A stretch of DNA of 64,000 bases, taken from the NCBI GenBank assembly GCA_018340375.1, contig JAFFJZ010000012.1, positions 6,386,001 through 6,450,000 on the forward strand. The letters are read 5' to 3'. Below are positions 48,752 to 59,530 of this stretch, one piece after another. The notes under the pieces are model-generated. The model made no database searches and was not told the DNA's origin. It saw only the letters and a list, made by a program, of their open reading frames with translations. Origin of the DNA: Gonatopus flavifemur (taxonomy: Eukaryota > Arthropoda > Insecta > Hymenoptera > Dryinidae). The stretch's first letter is position 1, and every line of letters begins with the position of its first letter. A program made the translations under genes and the position numbers.

Positions 48752-49050
48752 CACGGAAATACCGGGTCTATTAATATTTAGAAAGAATATTTCAACGTTT
48801 AGAAAAATGACTGTCAATTTAGGGAAAAAGAGGATCGCTGAAAAATATTCGTAGTGAGTCTACCAAAAATTCGTAATCAAAACATCAACAGTTGATAGTT
48901 TCATTTGTATTTTTCACAGTGGAACTATCAATCGTTAATACATCGACTACGAATTTTTAGTAGACTCACTACGAATATTTTTCAGCGATCCTCGTTTTCC
49001 GTGAATTGACAGTCATTTTTCTAAATATTAATAGACCCGGTCTTTCCGTG
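48752..49050. mobile_element. Fold-back element, CACGGAA/ACCGGGTC family, copy 2
   Basis: The ends CACGGAAATACCGGGTCTAT and the matching reverse are flanked by CA (48750-48751, 49051-49052). Its removal restores the mariner M5 codons for the PPQPPY region. It is similar to 464-742. Confidence 0.9.
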
Positions 49051-49190
49051 CACAACCACCGTATTCAGCTAATTTAGCTCCGTTTGAAGTCTACTGAAGA
49101 GACTCAACGTGAATCGCAACTCTTTCCCAGGACCATACCGGAAGATGACTATTTGGCATGCTTCGAAGATAAGATAGATTTGGAAGGATG

Positions 49191-51256
49191 AATAAAAAGA
49201 TTAGTTGACAGAGAAAATAATAACTGGTTATTCACTCTATGCGTGAACAGAATAATGTCAAATTTGTTGAAAATAATTTCCATAATTTATGAGCTCAATC
49301 GTTCAACAATAAAGCATGTAGAGACCTGGAAAATAGAGAAAAGGGAAGACGGTGTATGAAATATCGCAGAATCTTATGATCGTAAGTGAACGCCTACGAT
49401 AATATGATTTCAAGCCAGCATGCTTATCGTAATCGAATATTATGCAAGGAGAACAGCGTCAATCTTCAGGAAGTTCAATAAGTTTCAATTGAATGATTAT
49501 ATTGAGTACGATCCGATTGACAAATTGTGAAATATAAATTGAAGATTAATTTCAACCGATATCTTTCAATTTAGTAACGAATGAAATAGAAAATATTTTG
49601 CAAGAATTCTGGTAAGTTCACTGAAAATAAATCACGACGAATTCCCAAGCAATTCATTCCTCATGATCATGCAGAAGACAGTGTGTTGAAAAGACTTCCA
49701 TGCATCTAATATCTATAAATTTCTACATACTATCATTTTACAACAATATCATGAAATATTAATGTTCGTACGATCGGGTAGAGTCGCCCACCAGGATTAC
49801 ACCTACCGTCTTTTTCATAATAATAATTATAGGGAGATTTAAACATCGCGTTTACCGTGCGTGAATGTTCTAATAGAACATAAAGATCAGAAGCCCACAT
49901 CGTCATGCCTTTCTTGTGAGAACAATGGTCCTTTACACGTGACATTTGAACGACCGGGTTTTCCGCGCGACATTTAACCTCCTCGATTGCCTCACTTTGG
50001 TAAGTTCATCAAGAAATAATATTCTTACGAGGAAAGGAAAAATAAACGTAATTACAGAAGATTCGAGGCTCAATTTCCATTATCTCGAATCCATTTATAC
50101 TTTTATCCAAATTCCTTGCTTCATCAATTCTTTTCTTAATAATCTGATTGAAATCGCACACTCCTCACTTTTTACTTCTTTAATTTCATCTTCAAAAAGT
50201 TCACCTCCGCAATGAACACAATATCTCATTCCCTTATCTTCGAAATTGCATAATAAATGAACCATATCTCACAAGAATATAACCCTCATCTAATTTTATA
50301 ATTCATCTTATTGTTTGTTATTTGAATATATAAATCCATTCTAACAGTTCCTCTACTATTGTAAGCAAGCAAAAAAAATAATATCCACGTCGTCGAAGAA
50401 ACTATTTTCCTACGGTTACTCTAACGTGGAAGTGAAAATAGCGTGAAAAGACGGATTTTATCTTTATTATCTCATCTTAATATTTCTGAAGACTCACGAG
50501 ACTGTAAGCAAGGGAATTATCGTTTCAAAGAAAAACGTTATGATTCCTAATACATCATTTTCACATAGAAACAAAGGGGATTAATTAACACTCCCAACAA
50601 CAACATCACTGAAACCAAGGACAAATTTGTAAACACGAACATTTGAAACACGTCATCATCACTCAGACCAGAAATTAAACGTTGAAAATAGAAAATTTAG
50701 GAACTCCGCTTTAGAGATCTGTCTACGATACGTGTTATCGATTCGAAGCGGACTTTAAGCTCGGTTGATTCTCAAAATGAATTCCATTATAAAAATAGAA
50801 TCCAGTATTTAGGAGTGTTTAGTGTGAGTAAACGTAGATGGAATCTTAGTATAGTAACACAGCCTACCCAGATGTATTACACCAAAACGTCGTAGATCAA
50901 CTAAAACTGATTCTTCTTTCTTTACGTTTTTCTTTCACAAGGAAAATAAATGCTAAATTAAATGCTCGGTTGTGGAAAGATTCGCCGTGATGATGAGGAG
51001 TTATTGGTTCAGCGTTTATGAGATTTATAGAGTTCATTTTGACGATCGTTGCACAAATTCTCATTAACGAGTGAATATATGATAACTGGTCGGTACTACA
51101 AAGTGATCAGATTATGCGGGTACGTATAAAGTGTACTACTATCCTTATATGATTTAATGTCTTCTTTCGAAAAGAGAATTCTTTCTTTCGAGAGATTGAA
51201 TTATCTTGGATGTTATTGGAATAATGATGATAACAATAATTGAAACATCTTCTCAC
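49191..51256. other. Quiet intron left of CH exon 2
   Basis: AT-rich, apparently single-copy. No gene or transposon recognised. Confidence 0.5.
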
Positions 51257-51309
51257 CATTTGCTGATTGTTCTTTGGTTTACGGTTGACGTCGATCACCT
51301 TTTGATTCG
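51257..51309 (-). CDS. sick: Neuron navigator CH-domain exon 2 (53-nt micro-exon)
   Basis: With the one base carried over from the previous exon, this 53-nt exon reads TNQKVIDVNRKPKNNQQM (18 residues). It matches the middle of the NAV CH domain, where vertebrates have N.K..D.N followed by QM. The acceptor is TTTTCAG|CG and the donor ATG|GTGAGA; the exon ends in phase 0, which suits the exon at 9184-9353. It is too short for ORF-length filters and was found by following the reading frame from exon 1. The phase match on both sides and the conserved asparagine, lysine and QM positions make the call firm. Confidence 0.88.
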
Positions 51310-51490
51310 CTGAAAAAGAAAAGTCAAATTAGTGGATGTTGAATGTTCCTCGAGATACAAACACTAAAAAATTAATAGACAACAATTTTCCTAAGTATTC
51401 ATACAAACTACACTGTAAAAAGAAAGTCTTCATCTGTTTGCATCTTAATTTCACACGGAAAAAATAAGTAGTCCAAATTTTCGTTGACTA

Positions 51491-52397
51491 CACCGGAAAA
51501 AATGTTTTGTTAAAACAACAAAACTTTTGTTGTTTCAACAAAAGAATTTTGTTGAAATGTGATCAACCAAACGTTTTGTTGAAAACCATATTATTCCTTT
51601 GTTGCACACTTTTGGTTTTTTGGTAAATACATTTTGCTTGGGAAACCAAATCATATCGTCTGCAGACTGAAAATATTTTGTCCTGATGAGAAAATCATGG
51701 GTCAGATTGAAAAAAAAAATCACCACGAGCAGACTTGAACACAGGACTTCGGGACTGGAGGCGGAGGCTCTACCACTCAAGCCACTGCCGATCACTTTGA
51801 TAGGAGGACTTTCTTGGCATATATCAAGTTGTGTTCATGTTTCAAACTCGAACATCAAATACTAAGCCGTGTTAGGATTGAAGTGAGGGTGATTTTAATC
51901 ACGAATATCTATGGTACACGTACACATGACTTTCATTGAAAAGTAGCTCCGGGCTCTTGCGACATCTTCTTGTAAGATTCAATTAACAATGCATCTCAGT
52001 GCACGAGTTTATATGATTGTAATAAATCAAAGTATTCTTCCATGCGGAATGTATTATTTTATTAACGACACAAAACTTTCCATGTGAATTTACGTTTCAG
52101 AAATGCAAAAGAATATTTTCAATACAAAGATGAAGTCATTATGAAGTGACAAAATTATTTTGTTTGTGGAACAAAACCGCGTAAGTTTTGTGAAAACAAT
52201 CAAATAATATGTTTTTTTCAAAGGATGTGAGTAACCAAGAAATGTACTTGATCTTAACCAAACAATTAAAATCAGTATAGTTCGAGGTACAAAATGATTT
52301 ATCCTTTTGGTTTCCTTGACCAAATTATATAGTATGGTCATAAGAAATCAAACAACAAAACACTTTTGTTACCATTACCAAAACTTTTTTTTCAGTG
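51491..52397. mobile_element. Inner CACCGGAAAAAA element of the nest (907 bp)
   Basis: The ends CACCGGAAAAAATGTTTTG and TTTTTTTTCAGTG are flanked by TA (51489-51490, 52398-52399). The intact right arm of the middle element carries a single TA at the matching point. The outer parts repeat AACAAAACTTTTGTTG words. The core contains the tRNA-like segment shared with 17177-18254. Confidence 0.88.
51721..51793 (-). ncRNA. tRNA-like segment in a CACCGG element, copy 2
   Basis: On the minus strand GGCAGTGGCTTGAGTGGTAG is a good A box in a D-arm setting, with GGCT..AGCC able to pair. Some 35 bases on, GTTCAAGTCTGC is a fair B box. Nine T follow at 51719-51711. The anticodon arm is poor, so this is a tRNA-derived piece, as in SINEs, and not a tRNA gene. 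Confidence 0.55.
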
Positions 52398-54886
52398 TAG
52401 TATGCCAATTTTGGACGGAGCACAAGTTTGATAAGAATTCGTATACTGAATTTCAATAATTCGTTAACTGTATTCACTATTCGAAAAATGGGATCCACTT
52501 CTTATTTTCATCATCGAAATAATGAAAAAAGTCAACGAATTATTAAAATCCAGTGTACGAATTCTTCTCCAAATTGTGCTCCGTCCAGAATTGACATACT
52601 AGTCAACGAAAATTTGGATCACTGATTTTTTTCCGTGGCAGACAATGCTTTTTCCATTGTGTCGGCGATTGTTTTTTCGGCTTAATTTGTTTGCATCATA
52701 GGTTCAGCCATGGAATGACCTGAATTTAAGACTTCCTTCTTACAGTGTAGGTAAGCACAATTGGAGAGCAAACGCAATAAAACAATGTTTCTTACCAATT
52801 GGATATTTTTCAGAAATATATTTTATCCAATCAAAATCTAAATACTAATGTGTCCAAAAAATAAGGTGACATAGCATTCATTTTCAAAAATCTTTATTTA
52901 TTCTCCCAAAGCAAGTTCAAAGCCTTCAGAGCAATTCCCCCGGATACAATGCACTTATGTCAACGCATTTTCCAATCTTCAAAACCAGTAGCGTAACTAG
53001 CTTGAGATTGAGTGTGTTCGGGGGGAATAGGAGGCCCCCAAGGAATACGAGATTTTTAGATGAGAAAAATTAATTTATTCCAAGTGTACAATCATCTAGT
53101 TTTAACAGTAATTATAATTTTTTCCTTCGAGCTTTTACATTCGCGAATTCTGTCACTAAATTCTGAATATCAACTTATCTTGCTTCGTCATCCTCAATGG
53201 AAGTTATAGCTAGAGAGCCTAATCTTTTTTGTCCCATTGTATTCCGTAAGTAATTCTTAATTATTTTCAATTTCGAGAAAGACCTTTCTGCTTTTGCAAT
53301 GGTGACTGGAATAGTCAGAAACAGACAGCAAGTTGTTATTTCAGAAAAACTACTACTTGAGGAGTGATTTTTGATAAGAATGAAATCTAAAATTTCCTTT
53401 GTGGAATTCATCTTTTCCAAGTCATTTTTGAAACATTCTTTGAAAGACAATAATTGGCCTGAAATTGCATCTGACACATCATCCTCATATTTCGAGCGAA
53501 ACTCTTGACCCGCAGAAAAAATGTCGTTGTCAGTTGAATTCCGCAAAAAAGCGGGAGAAACGATTCTAAAATCATGCACAATATTTCTCAAACCAGTACT
53601 GCGTTCATATAATTGTGTAGACATAATATCAATAGTTCGATTGAATACATTGATTCTGAAATAATCTTCACTATCTTCAATATAATGATGTTGACTCGAT
53701 TCGTTAAAACGTCTTTTGGGACGACGACTTCTTTTTCTGGAAAACCTGTTGAACACCTCCAAATCGTTGCCAAATCAACAGCAGTGCTTTTCAAACTCTC
53801 GAAATTCTCGTGAAGGCTGTTCACACTGATGTAAGCGTCATTTAACATCTTAGCTGCATTTTGAATGTCCTGCTGTTGATTTTGCAATTCTTTGGAAACA
53901 CAATTGAGTATTTTCAAAATTTTACTCTCAAGAACAATTAAGAGAAGTGTCTCGAATGTTTCCAATTTGTTTTTGAGAACGGTCGCTTCATCCCTTCCAT
54001 CTTTATTAGAAGATGTCAGAATCATGCAAGACAATGTTTTCAAAACATCAGCGAATCTGAATCGAAGAGCTTCTATAGTATCATGTCTAGACGACGAACG
54101 AAATATACTATGCCCAAAGAAAGTATACAATTTTTCGACAAAATCATTAAAATTTCTCATTTCTTCGACGTTTTTCACTGAATCATTCAAAGCTAAATCA
54201 ACGTTATGATCCGCACAATGAACATAAGGCGCATTCAATATCTGAGCTTGAACTCCTTTATATATTCCGCACATATTGGCTGCACCATCGTACCCTTGTC
54301 CACGCAATTTTTTAATGGAAAGACCATTACCACTTATGACATCATTCGTAATTATTTTACTGAGATTCACGCCAGTTTGATCAGTTATTGGAATGAAGCC
54401 CAAAAGTGATTCATGAATAATTATCTCTTTCGGGTTATCGTGTTCTTTTTCTATGGTAACATATCTCAAAACTGTGGTCAATTGATCGTTCTTGTGATGT
54501 CCTGAGTAGAGTCCAATATAATGGCGAAGAATGGAGATTGTCGAACGTCAGATATGATTTTTTCTTTTAAACTATTTCCAAGCATATCAATAACTTCATT
54601 TTGAATTTTTGGACTTGAGTACGTTATTGAATTATTCGCTCTTCCTTCCAATAAACTTTTCAAAATCGGATCGTAACGACTCAGTAGATGAATTATGGAC
54701 AAAAATACTCCCGGATTCCGAGAATGGAAGGACTCGTCGTGACCACGAAATGGCAAGCAGCAACTGGCCATGTCAAACTTACATCTATTATACGAGTTAG
54801 AATTCTTCGCCTAAATGATCCTTCTTTTCTGATTGCCTTTTCAAGTTCGGCACCTGAAGTTCGATTGAGGCGCCAGTTATCAAATA

Positions 54887-56197
54887 CGAGGTGTGTTCAA
54901 AAAGTAAGGTAACTTTGTATTTTTAAGAAAAAATATTTATTTATTTATCAATATTTATGTTGTCCCCTTCAAAGTAATCCCCCTCAGATACAATACACTT
55001 ATGCCAACGGTTTTTCCAATCCTCAAAGCACTTCTCATATGCACTTTTCGGTATAGCCTTGAGCTCTTCCAGCGATGCAGTCTTTATCTCTTCAATCGTT
55101 GCAAATCTCCGTCCTTTCATAGGTCTCTTCAGTTTTGGGAACAAGAAAAAGTCACATGGGGCCAAATCCGGTGAATATGGTGGCTGAGGCGTTGTTTTTG
55201 GCCAAAAAATCTCTCACAAGCAAAGATGAGTGAGCAGGGGCATTATCGTGATGCAAAAGCCATGAATTATTTTTCCACAATTCTGGACGTTTTCTTCGTA
55301 TTGCTTCTCGCAAACGGCGCATAACTTCAAGATAAAACTGTTTATTGACCGTACGACCATATGGTAAGAACTCCTGATGCACCACGCCATGGTAATCGAA
55401 GAAAACAGTGAGCAAAACTTTGACATTTGATCGAACTTGGCGTGCTTTTTTCGGTCTTGGCTCATCTGGGGTCTTCCATTGGGACGATTGGACTTTGGTT
55501 TCGACATCATAACCATATACCCATGATTCGTCACCAGTTATGACCCTTTTGAGTAAATCTGGGTCGTCGTTGACGTCATTCAACAGTTCTTGAGCGATGC
55601 TCATGCGACGGTTCTTTTGGTCAAAATTTAGCAATTTCGGAACAAACTTCGCTGACACACGTCTCATGCCCAAAACGTTAGAAAAAATTTCATGGCACGA
55701 GCCAAGCGATAAACCAACATCCTCAGCAACTTCTCTGATAGTGATTCGACGATTTTCCAAAACAATTTTCTTCACTGCTTGAACGTTTTCATCAGTTGTT
55801 GACGTGCTTGGGCGTCCAGAGCGAGGCTCGTCATTGGCATCTTCCCGGCCATCTTGGAAGAGTTTGTACCACTTGTAAACATTTTTTTTACTCAGAACAG
55901 TTTCACCGTATGCTACTGTCAACATTTTAAGTGTTTCGGAGCACTTTATTTTATTTTTTACACAAAATTTGATGCAAATCCTTTGATCCATATTTTTTGA
56001 TAGCAAGAAATCGCCGAGCACGCAAAACACTTATAACCTTTACGCCTCTCACAACCAAGCAAAAAATGCTATACACTTGAAACTTGGTACAGATGTTCGG
56101 GAAGAGTGTGCCAACATAACAAAACAAAAAAATCGATAATCGAAAGTACGTTGCCCGCGAAATTTGAAAAGTCACCTTACTTTTTGAACACACCTCG
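54887..56197 (-). mobile_element. Mariner M8, nearly intact, inside the hAT element
   Basis: The ends CGAGGTGTGTTCAAAAAGTA are identical at both sides, with TA duplicated at 54885-54886 and 56198-56199. At 1311 bp it has full mariner length. It is the youngest-looking transposon in the window. Confidence 0.94.
54941..55991 (-). pseudogene. Mariner transposase M8, one frameshift
   Basis: About 350 residues, starting MDQRICIKFCVKNKIKCSET. It has the paired helix-turn-helix region (LSKKNVYKWYKLFQDGRED, RITIREVAEDVGLSLGS), WVYGYDVETK after VITGDES, LLHHDNAPAHSSLL, and APCDFFLFPKLKRPMKGRRF in the C-terminal part up to GDYFEGDNINIDK. All three catalytic aspartates of a D,D34D enzyme are present. 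One shift of frame at about 55175, between LAKNNA and the PPYSPDLAPCD block, is the only clear defect. An upstream in-frame methionine at 56030 exists, but family length favours 55991. Confidence 0.93.
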
Positions 56198-57574
56198 TAT
56201 TGAACACGATTGATTGTGCTCACTTTTGCTTTCGTGTCGAGACAATGTTTGCTGTAAATGTATCCAATCATTGAAGCCAGTTGCTAACAAGTCTTTTGAT
56301 TCAGAGAAGAGCCAACAAGGCAAGCAGTAGCATTGTTTCAAAATAGTCGAAAAACATAACCAAGAACGCTCTGTTACGAGACCAGATTTGAGTGTTTTTT
56401 TGTAATGAAAATTTGAAAAACTCCGACCGTTGCTGTCGCGGGGAAATGGACCGTTAGGTAGGTTTGGATTAACTTCAACAAGGAAACGTTTTTCTGCTGT
56501 CGTTAATTGACGATTTCCATAGTAACCCTTGTCATTTTCCATAACTGGTTGAGCTTCGGGGAAGTTGTCTACAGCATTTGGATTTTGGAAACTGATAATT
56601 CTTGAGTTGGGTTCGGGATCATCGAGGAAGAGTATTTGTGGATCTTCCGAGTCATCTGATTTTTCGGACGAAACTTCATTCTCAATAATTGTTGTACTAT
56701 TCTCACCATCAACTATTTTGGAAATAGAAACGTGATCATTCCTGATAGGAACGAGTTTTTCTTCAGAATTCACACTTTCAACGTTTAGCAGTTGATCTAT
56801 TAGAAAAATGAAAACGAATTTTACACCAAATACAGCAAACAGCAAATATGAAATCAAACCATAGTTTCAACTACAGAATGGAAAAAGTCATGTGTCAATA
56901 TCTTACGTTCACTCTTATCTTCCGCAACTTGACTATTTATAACCGTGAAAAAAGTATTAATTTTAGATAACTTTTTCTTCTGTTCCTCAACTTCCGCCGC
57001 TTTTTTACGTTTTACTGCGCCTGACGGATAAATGCGACGTTGAAATCTCGACCCTGATATCTGCAAGCTGGTGTAGGTTTTACTTCAAAACAATTTAAGC
57101 TACTCTCGTCAAGCACAACTTACATGGAATAATGAAATTCAGAGGTTATGAGGGAAACAACAAAAAAAGTTTGATATTCTCTAGATCGAATTCCCTAAAA
57201 ATCAAAGGGGATCAGATCGAGCGGAAGCGCTGCGTGTTCAGCTACGTAGGCCATCTGTAGTCTCAGTCGTGAACTACTCTTATTGGTCACATGTATTTCT
57301 TGAAAATAGTTAACGACTGAGATGCGAGGAGGCGCTGAAACACGACACGAAAGATTGAACTCACTACATAATCGCAAGAGTACAAATGTCCGCAGTTATA
57401 TTCAATTAATATCAAAGAAAACTATGTCATGAATCAGATTATAATTCATAAGAATGACGCCATGATATTTCACATGTATCTGCTACGTAAATGATCGAGA
57501 ACCAACGACATATAACATTGCATATGTCAAATACATCTTCCAGGTTATGTATTCCAAAACCATTGCGGGATTTA

Positions 57575-57868
57575 CACGGAGAAAATGTTTTGACGAATGA
57601 TTACCCAAAGTTGAGGAAAACGGCGACATAATGGCATTTCGGCGAGGTTTGAAATCCAGTCGACTTCGTTTACTCGACTGCAGATGAAAATTCATTCAAA
57701 GATTCTTATTATCTTTACAAGTTGAGTATTGTAGAGGAACAGGTTAGTGAATTTTCATCTGCAGTCGAGTAAAACGAAGTCGACTGGATTTTAAACCTCG
57801 CCGAAATGCCAGTATGTCCCCGTTTTCCTCAACTTTGGGTAATCATTCCTCAATTCATTTTCTCCGTG
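57575..57868. mobile_element. CACGGAGAAAATG hairpin element in the hAT element
   Basis: A 294-bp hairpin with TA on both sides (57573-57574, 57869-57870). Arms of about 125 bp include AAAGTTGAGGAAAACGG and CGAAGTCGACTGGATTT. Confidence 0.9.
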
Positions 57869-59009
57869 TACATGTTAAATACATCAAACCTGAAATATAA
57901 TCCATTATAATGTGAATGCAATATTGATATGTGTCCGATATGTATTTGGAATCCAAGATGCTGTTCGGGTTATGGACGCTTCCACTCTATCTGATTCTCT
58001 TTGCCAAAAATCTCTGTAACGATCAACCAATCGTATTACACAAAACTATTTCCACGAAGTTTGGATTACATCCAAGAGATAGCAGATATCACTAAATGAA
58101 CAAAGAGCGTGTAATGACGAAGAGATGGCAGAGTAGTCATTTACGGCTCATTTCTCTCTGTTGAAAATTTTTTTTCCATCCCAATCCTTGGGGTCCCCCT
58201 GGCTTGGAGGCCCGTGTTCCGTGGAACACAGGTAGTTACGCCACTGTTCGAAACAATTGTTGAAGTCGGTTTCCGGGATGGACTTCACCTCTCTCTCTCT
58301 GCGATTCGGCTTGGATCTTCTCTATCGACTGAAAACGATGTCCCCGGAAGTTTTTTTGGTTTTGCCTCACCTTTAACGTAATATTCACTTGATTGGTTGG
58401 TTGTTTCCGGGTCGTAAGCATAGATCTACGTCTCATTTCCCGTAATGATGCCTTCCAATTCGTTCTGATAGTCAGAAAGCATTGTTTTACACACTTCCAC
58501 GCGACGATGTTTTTAGAGGAAATTCAGTGCTTTCGGTACCAATCGAGATTTGACGCGTCTTAGGCCTAAAACATCCTTCAAAATGGTATTGACTGATCCT
58601 TTTGAAATGCCAAAATCATCAGCAAGATCTCTAATTGCTGATCGACGATTTACGAGCCGTAAATCTTTGATTTTTTGGATGTGAACTTCGTCAGCTGAAG
58701 TTGATGGTCGACGCTTTTCGCCTTCGACACGTTCTCGACCTTCTTAGAACTCTTTATACCACACGTAAACATTTTTTTTTGACATAGCCTCATCGCCAAA
58801 GGCTTTCTGCACCATTTTCAACGAATCAGCAGCAGAAAATTCATTCCGCGTACAAAATTTAATATAAATTCTTTGCTCAACAAATGCAGACATTGTAAAA
58901 ATGGAAAAATTCACTTTCAGCAGCTTACAAAACGAAGCGTATCTCAAACACTACTGAATATTTTGATGTGACCCTTGGCACGGATAACAAAGACAGTCTT
59001 ACTCACCTA

Positions 59010-59239
59010 CACAGAGAAAAGTTTATATCAAAGATTACTATATTTTTATGGTACTCGTGGGATATGCTTTATTATGAGGCTTAGAACTATATTTATTCCA
59101 AATTATAACATATTTATCTTCATCCCTACGAGAGAATATGGTGAAGGCTCGTATACTTGTGGTTCATAACGACATAATCAAGTATATCCCAAAAGTACGA
59201 TATAAATATGTTAATATCTAATATGAAATTTTTACTGTG
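59010..59239. mobile_element. CACAGAGAAAA element in the leader of mariner M7
   Basis: The ends CACAGAGAAAAGTTTATATC and, reversed, CACAGTAAAAATTTCATATT are flanked by TA (59008-59009, 59240-59241). It is non-coding. Confidence 0.82.
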
Positions 59240-59318
59240 TACAAATAAGAGCACTTCTCCAAATACATTTGCGCACAGAGTTCAAATTCAAATGTCACCT
59301 TACTCTTTGGACACACTA

Positions 59319-59530
59319 GTAAATGGAACTCTGAAGGATTCAGGAAAATCTACAACGATTCAGACGGGATCAGGAAGGTACAGGAAAATTCGGAGAAAAT
59401 TCAAACACACTCAGAGGGAATCAGGGAAATACGGAGAAAACTTTTCACATACAAATAAATAAATTTCTGAGAGATTCAGGGAGTTGAAGAGAAATTCAGA
59501 GAAACTCTACAAAGTAGAAAGCAGTGCTCA
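59319..59530. repeat. ATTCAGAGAAA-word array
   Basis: Variants of GATTCAGGGAAA and ACTCAGAGGGAATCAGG repeat about 12 times. Same word type as 11041-11510. No ends found. Confidence 0.6.

Larger units (their letters stand above)
44938..49190 (+). pseudogene. Mariner M5, split by three insertions
   Basis: Translated pieces give KFCLQNGIFAAEKFGILQQA and LSKRNVQKWLKRFKED near 45095-45210, ISKGSVNTIREDIFG near 45455, REDETRIHAYDPETTDQSSE at 48475-48535, FLHHDNTPVHPALVLREFF near 48668, and IPEDDYLACFEDKIDL near 49130-49185. Each piece fits a mariner transposase in order. The copy is interrupted by 45261-45445, by mariner M4 (45595-48460, TA duplicated) and by 48752-49050. It also carries many stops; its inverted repeats are not recognisable. 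Confidence 0.82.
9354..51256 (-). other. sick: Intron between CH exons 2 and 3 (41.9 kb)
   Basis: Very long phase-0 GT..AG intron. It holds mariner elements in both orientations, one Phantom MULE and at least twenty short inverted-repeat elements. No second gene inside it is supported. Confidence 0.85.
51454..52637. mobile_element. Middle CACGGAAAAAA element of the nest
   Basis: The ends CACGGAAAAAATAAGTAGTC and TTTTTTTCCGTG, with inner arms GTCCAAATTTTCGTTGACTA and GGAGCACAATTTGGAG, pair across the centre near 52480. CA precedes it, and CA follows after one extra G. The right arm is uninterrupted. Confidence 0.85.
51411..52747. mobile_element. Outer CACTGTAAAAAG element of a three-level nest
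   Basis: The ends CACTGTAAAAAGAAAGTCTT and, reversed, CACTGTAAGAAGGAAGTCTT are flanked by TA (51409-51410, 52748-52749). Only about 150 bp belongs to it; the rest is the two nested elements. Confidence 0.88.
53175..57066 (-). pseudogene. hAT transposase, ZMYM1/TTF-type with DUF4371-like core
   Basis: The first exon (57066-56907) is basic, starting MQISGSRFQRRIYPSGAVKR. A GTAAGA..TTTCTAATAG intron (56906-56797) leads to a TTF-type zinc-finger region with WLCFSTILKQCYCLPCWLFS and GFNDWIHLQQTLSRHE. After mariner M8 come LLSRYDPILKSLLE, FFAIILDSTQDITR and the LRGQGYDGAANMCG block with YVHCADHNVDLALND. The hAT C-terminal dimerisation region (VTIAKAERSFSKLKIIKNYL) ends at 53175. Breaks seen: the M8 insertion, a frameshift near 53700-53760 and one after ITRTIN near 54480. 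Such proteins are common in insects and not host genes here. Confidence 0.88.
52986..58246 (-). mobile_element. hAT element (5.26 kb) inside mariner M7
   Basis: The ends CAGTAGCGTAACTAG and, reversed, CAGTGGCGTAACTACC are the typical hAT start. The 8-bp flanks TTCAAAAC (52978-52985) and TTCGAAAC (58247-58254) differ at one base. It holds a spliced transposase gene on the minus strand and two later insertions, mariner M8 and the hairpin element at 57575-57868. Confidence 0.93.
52848..59316 (-). mobile_element. Mariner M7, split by a hAT element
   Basis: The ends ATGTGTCCAAAAAATAAGGT and GTGTGTCCAAAGAGTAAGGT lie inside TA on both sides (52846-52847, 59317-59318). Its own sequence is 52848-52985 and 58255-59316. 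The N-terminal transposase starts near 58893 ([20 protein letters not shown]) and reaches TGNET.IYAYDPETTNQ, then jumps by a deletion to FRGHRFQSIEKIQAESQRE. Reading across the hAT insertion restores NCFEDWK. The copy is dead. A small element at 59010-59239 sits in its leader. Confidence 0.88.

Noticed and set aside
53175..57066. A host ZMYM1-like gene
   Set aside because: It sits exactly between hAT inverted ends with an 8-bp duplication and is broken by a mariner, so it is a transposase.
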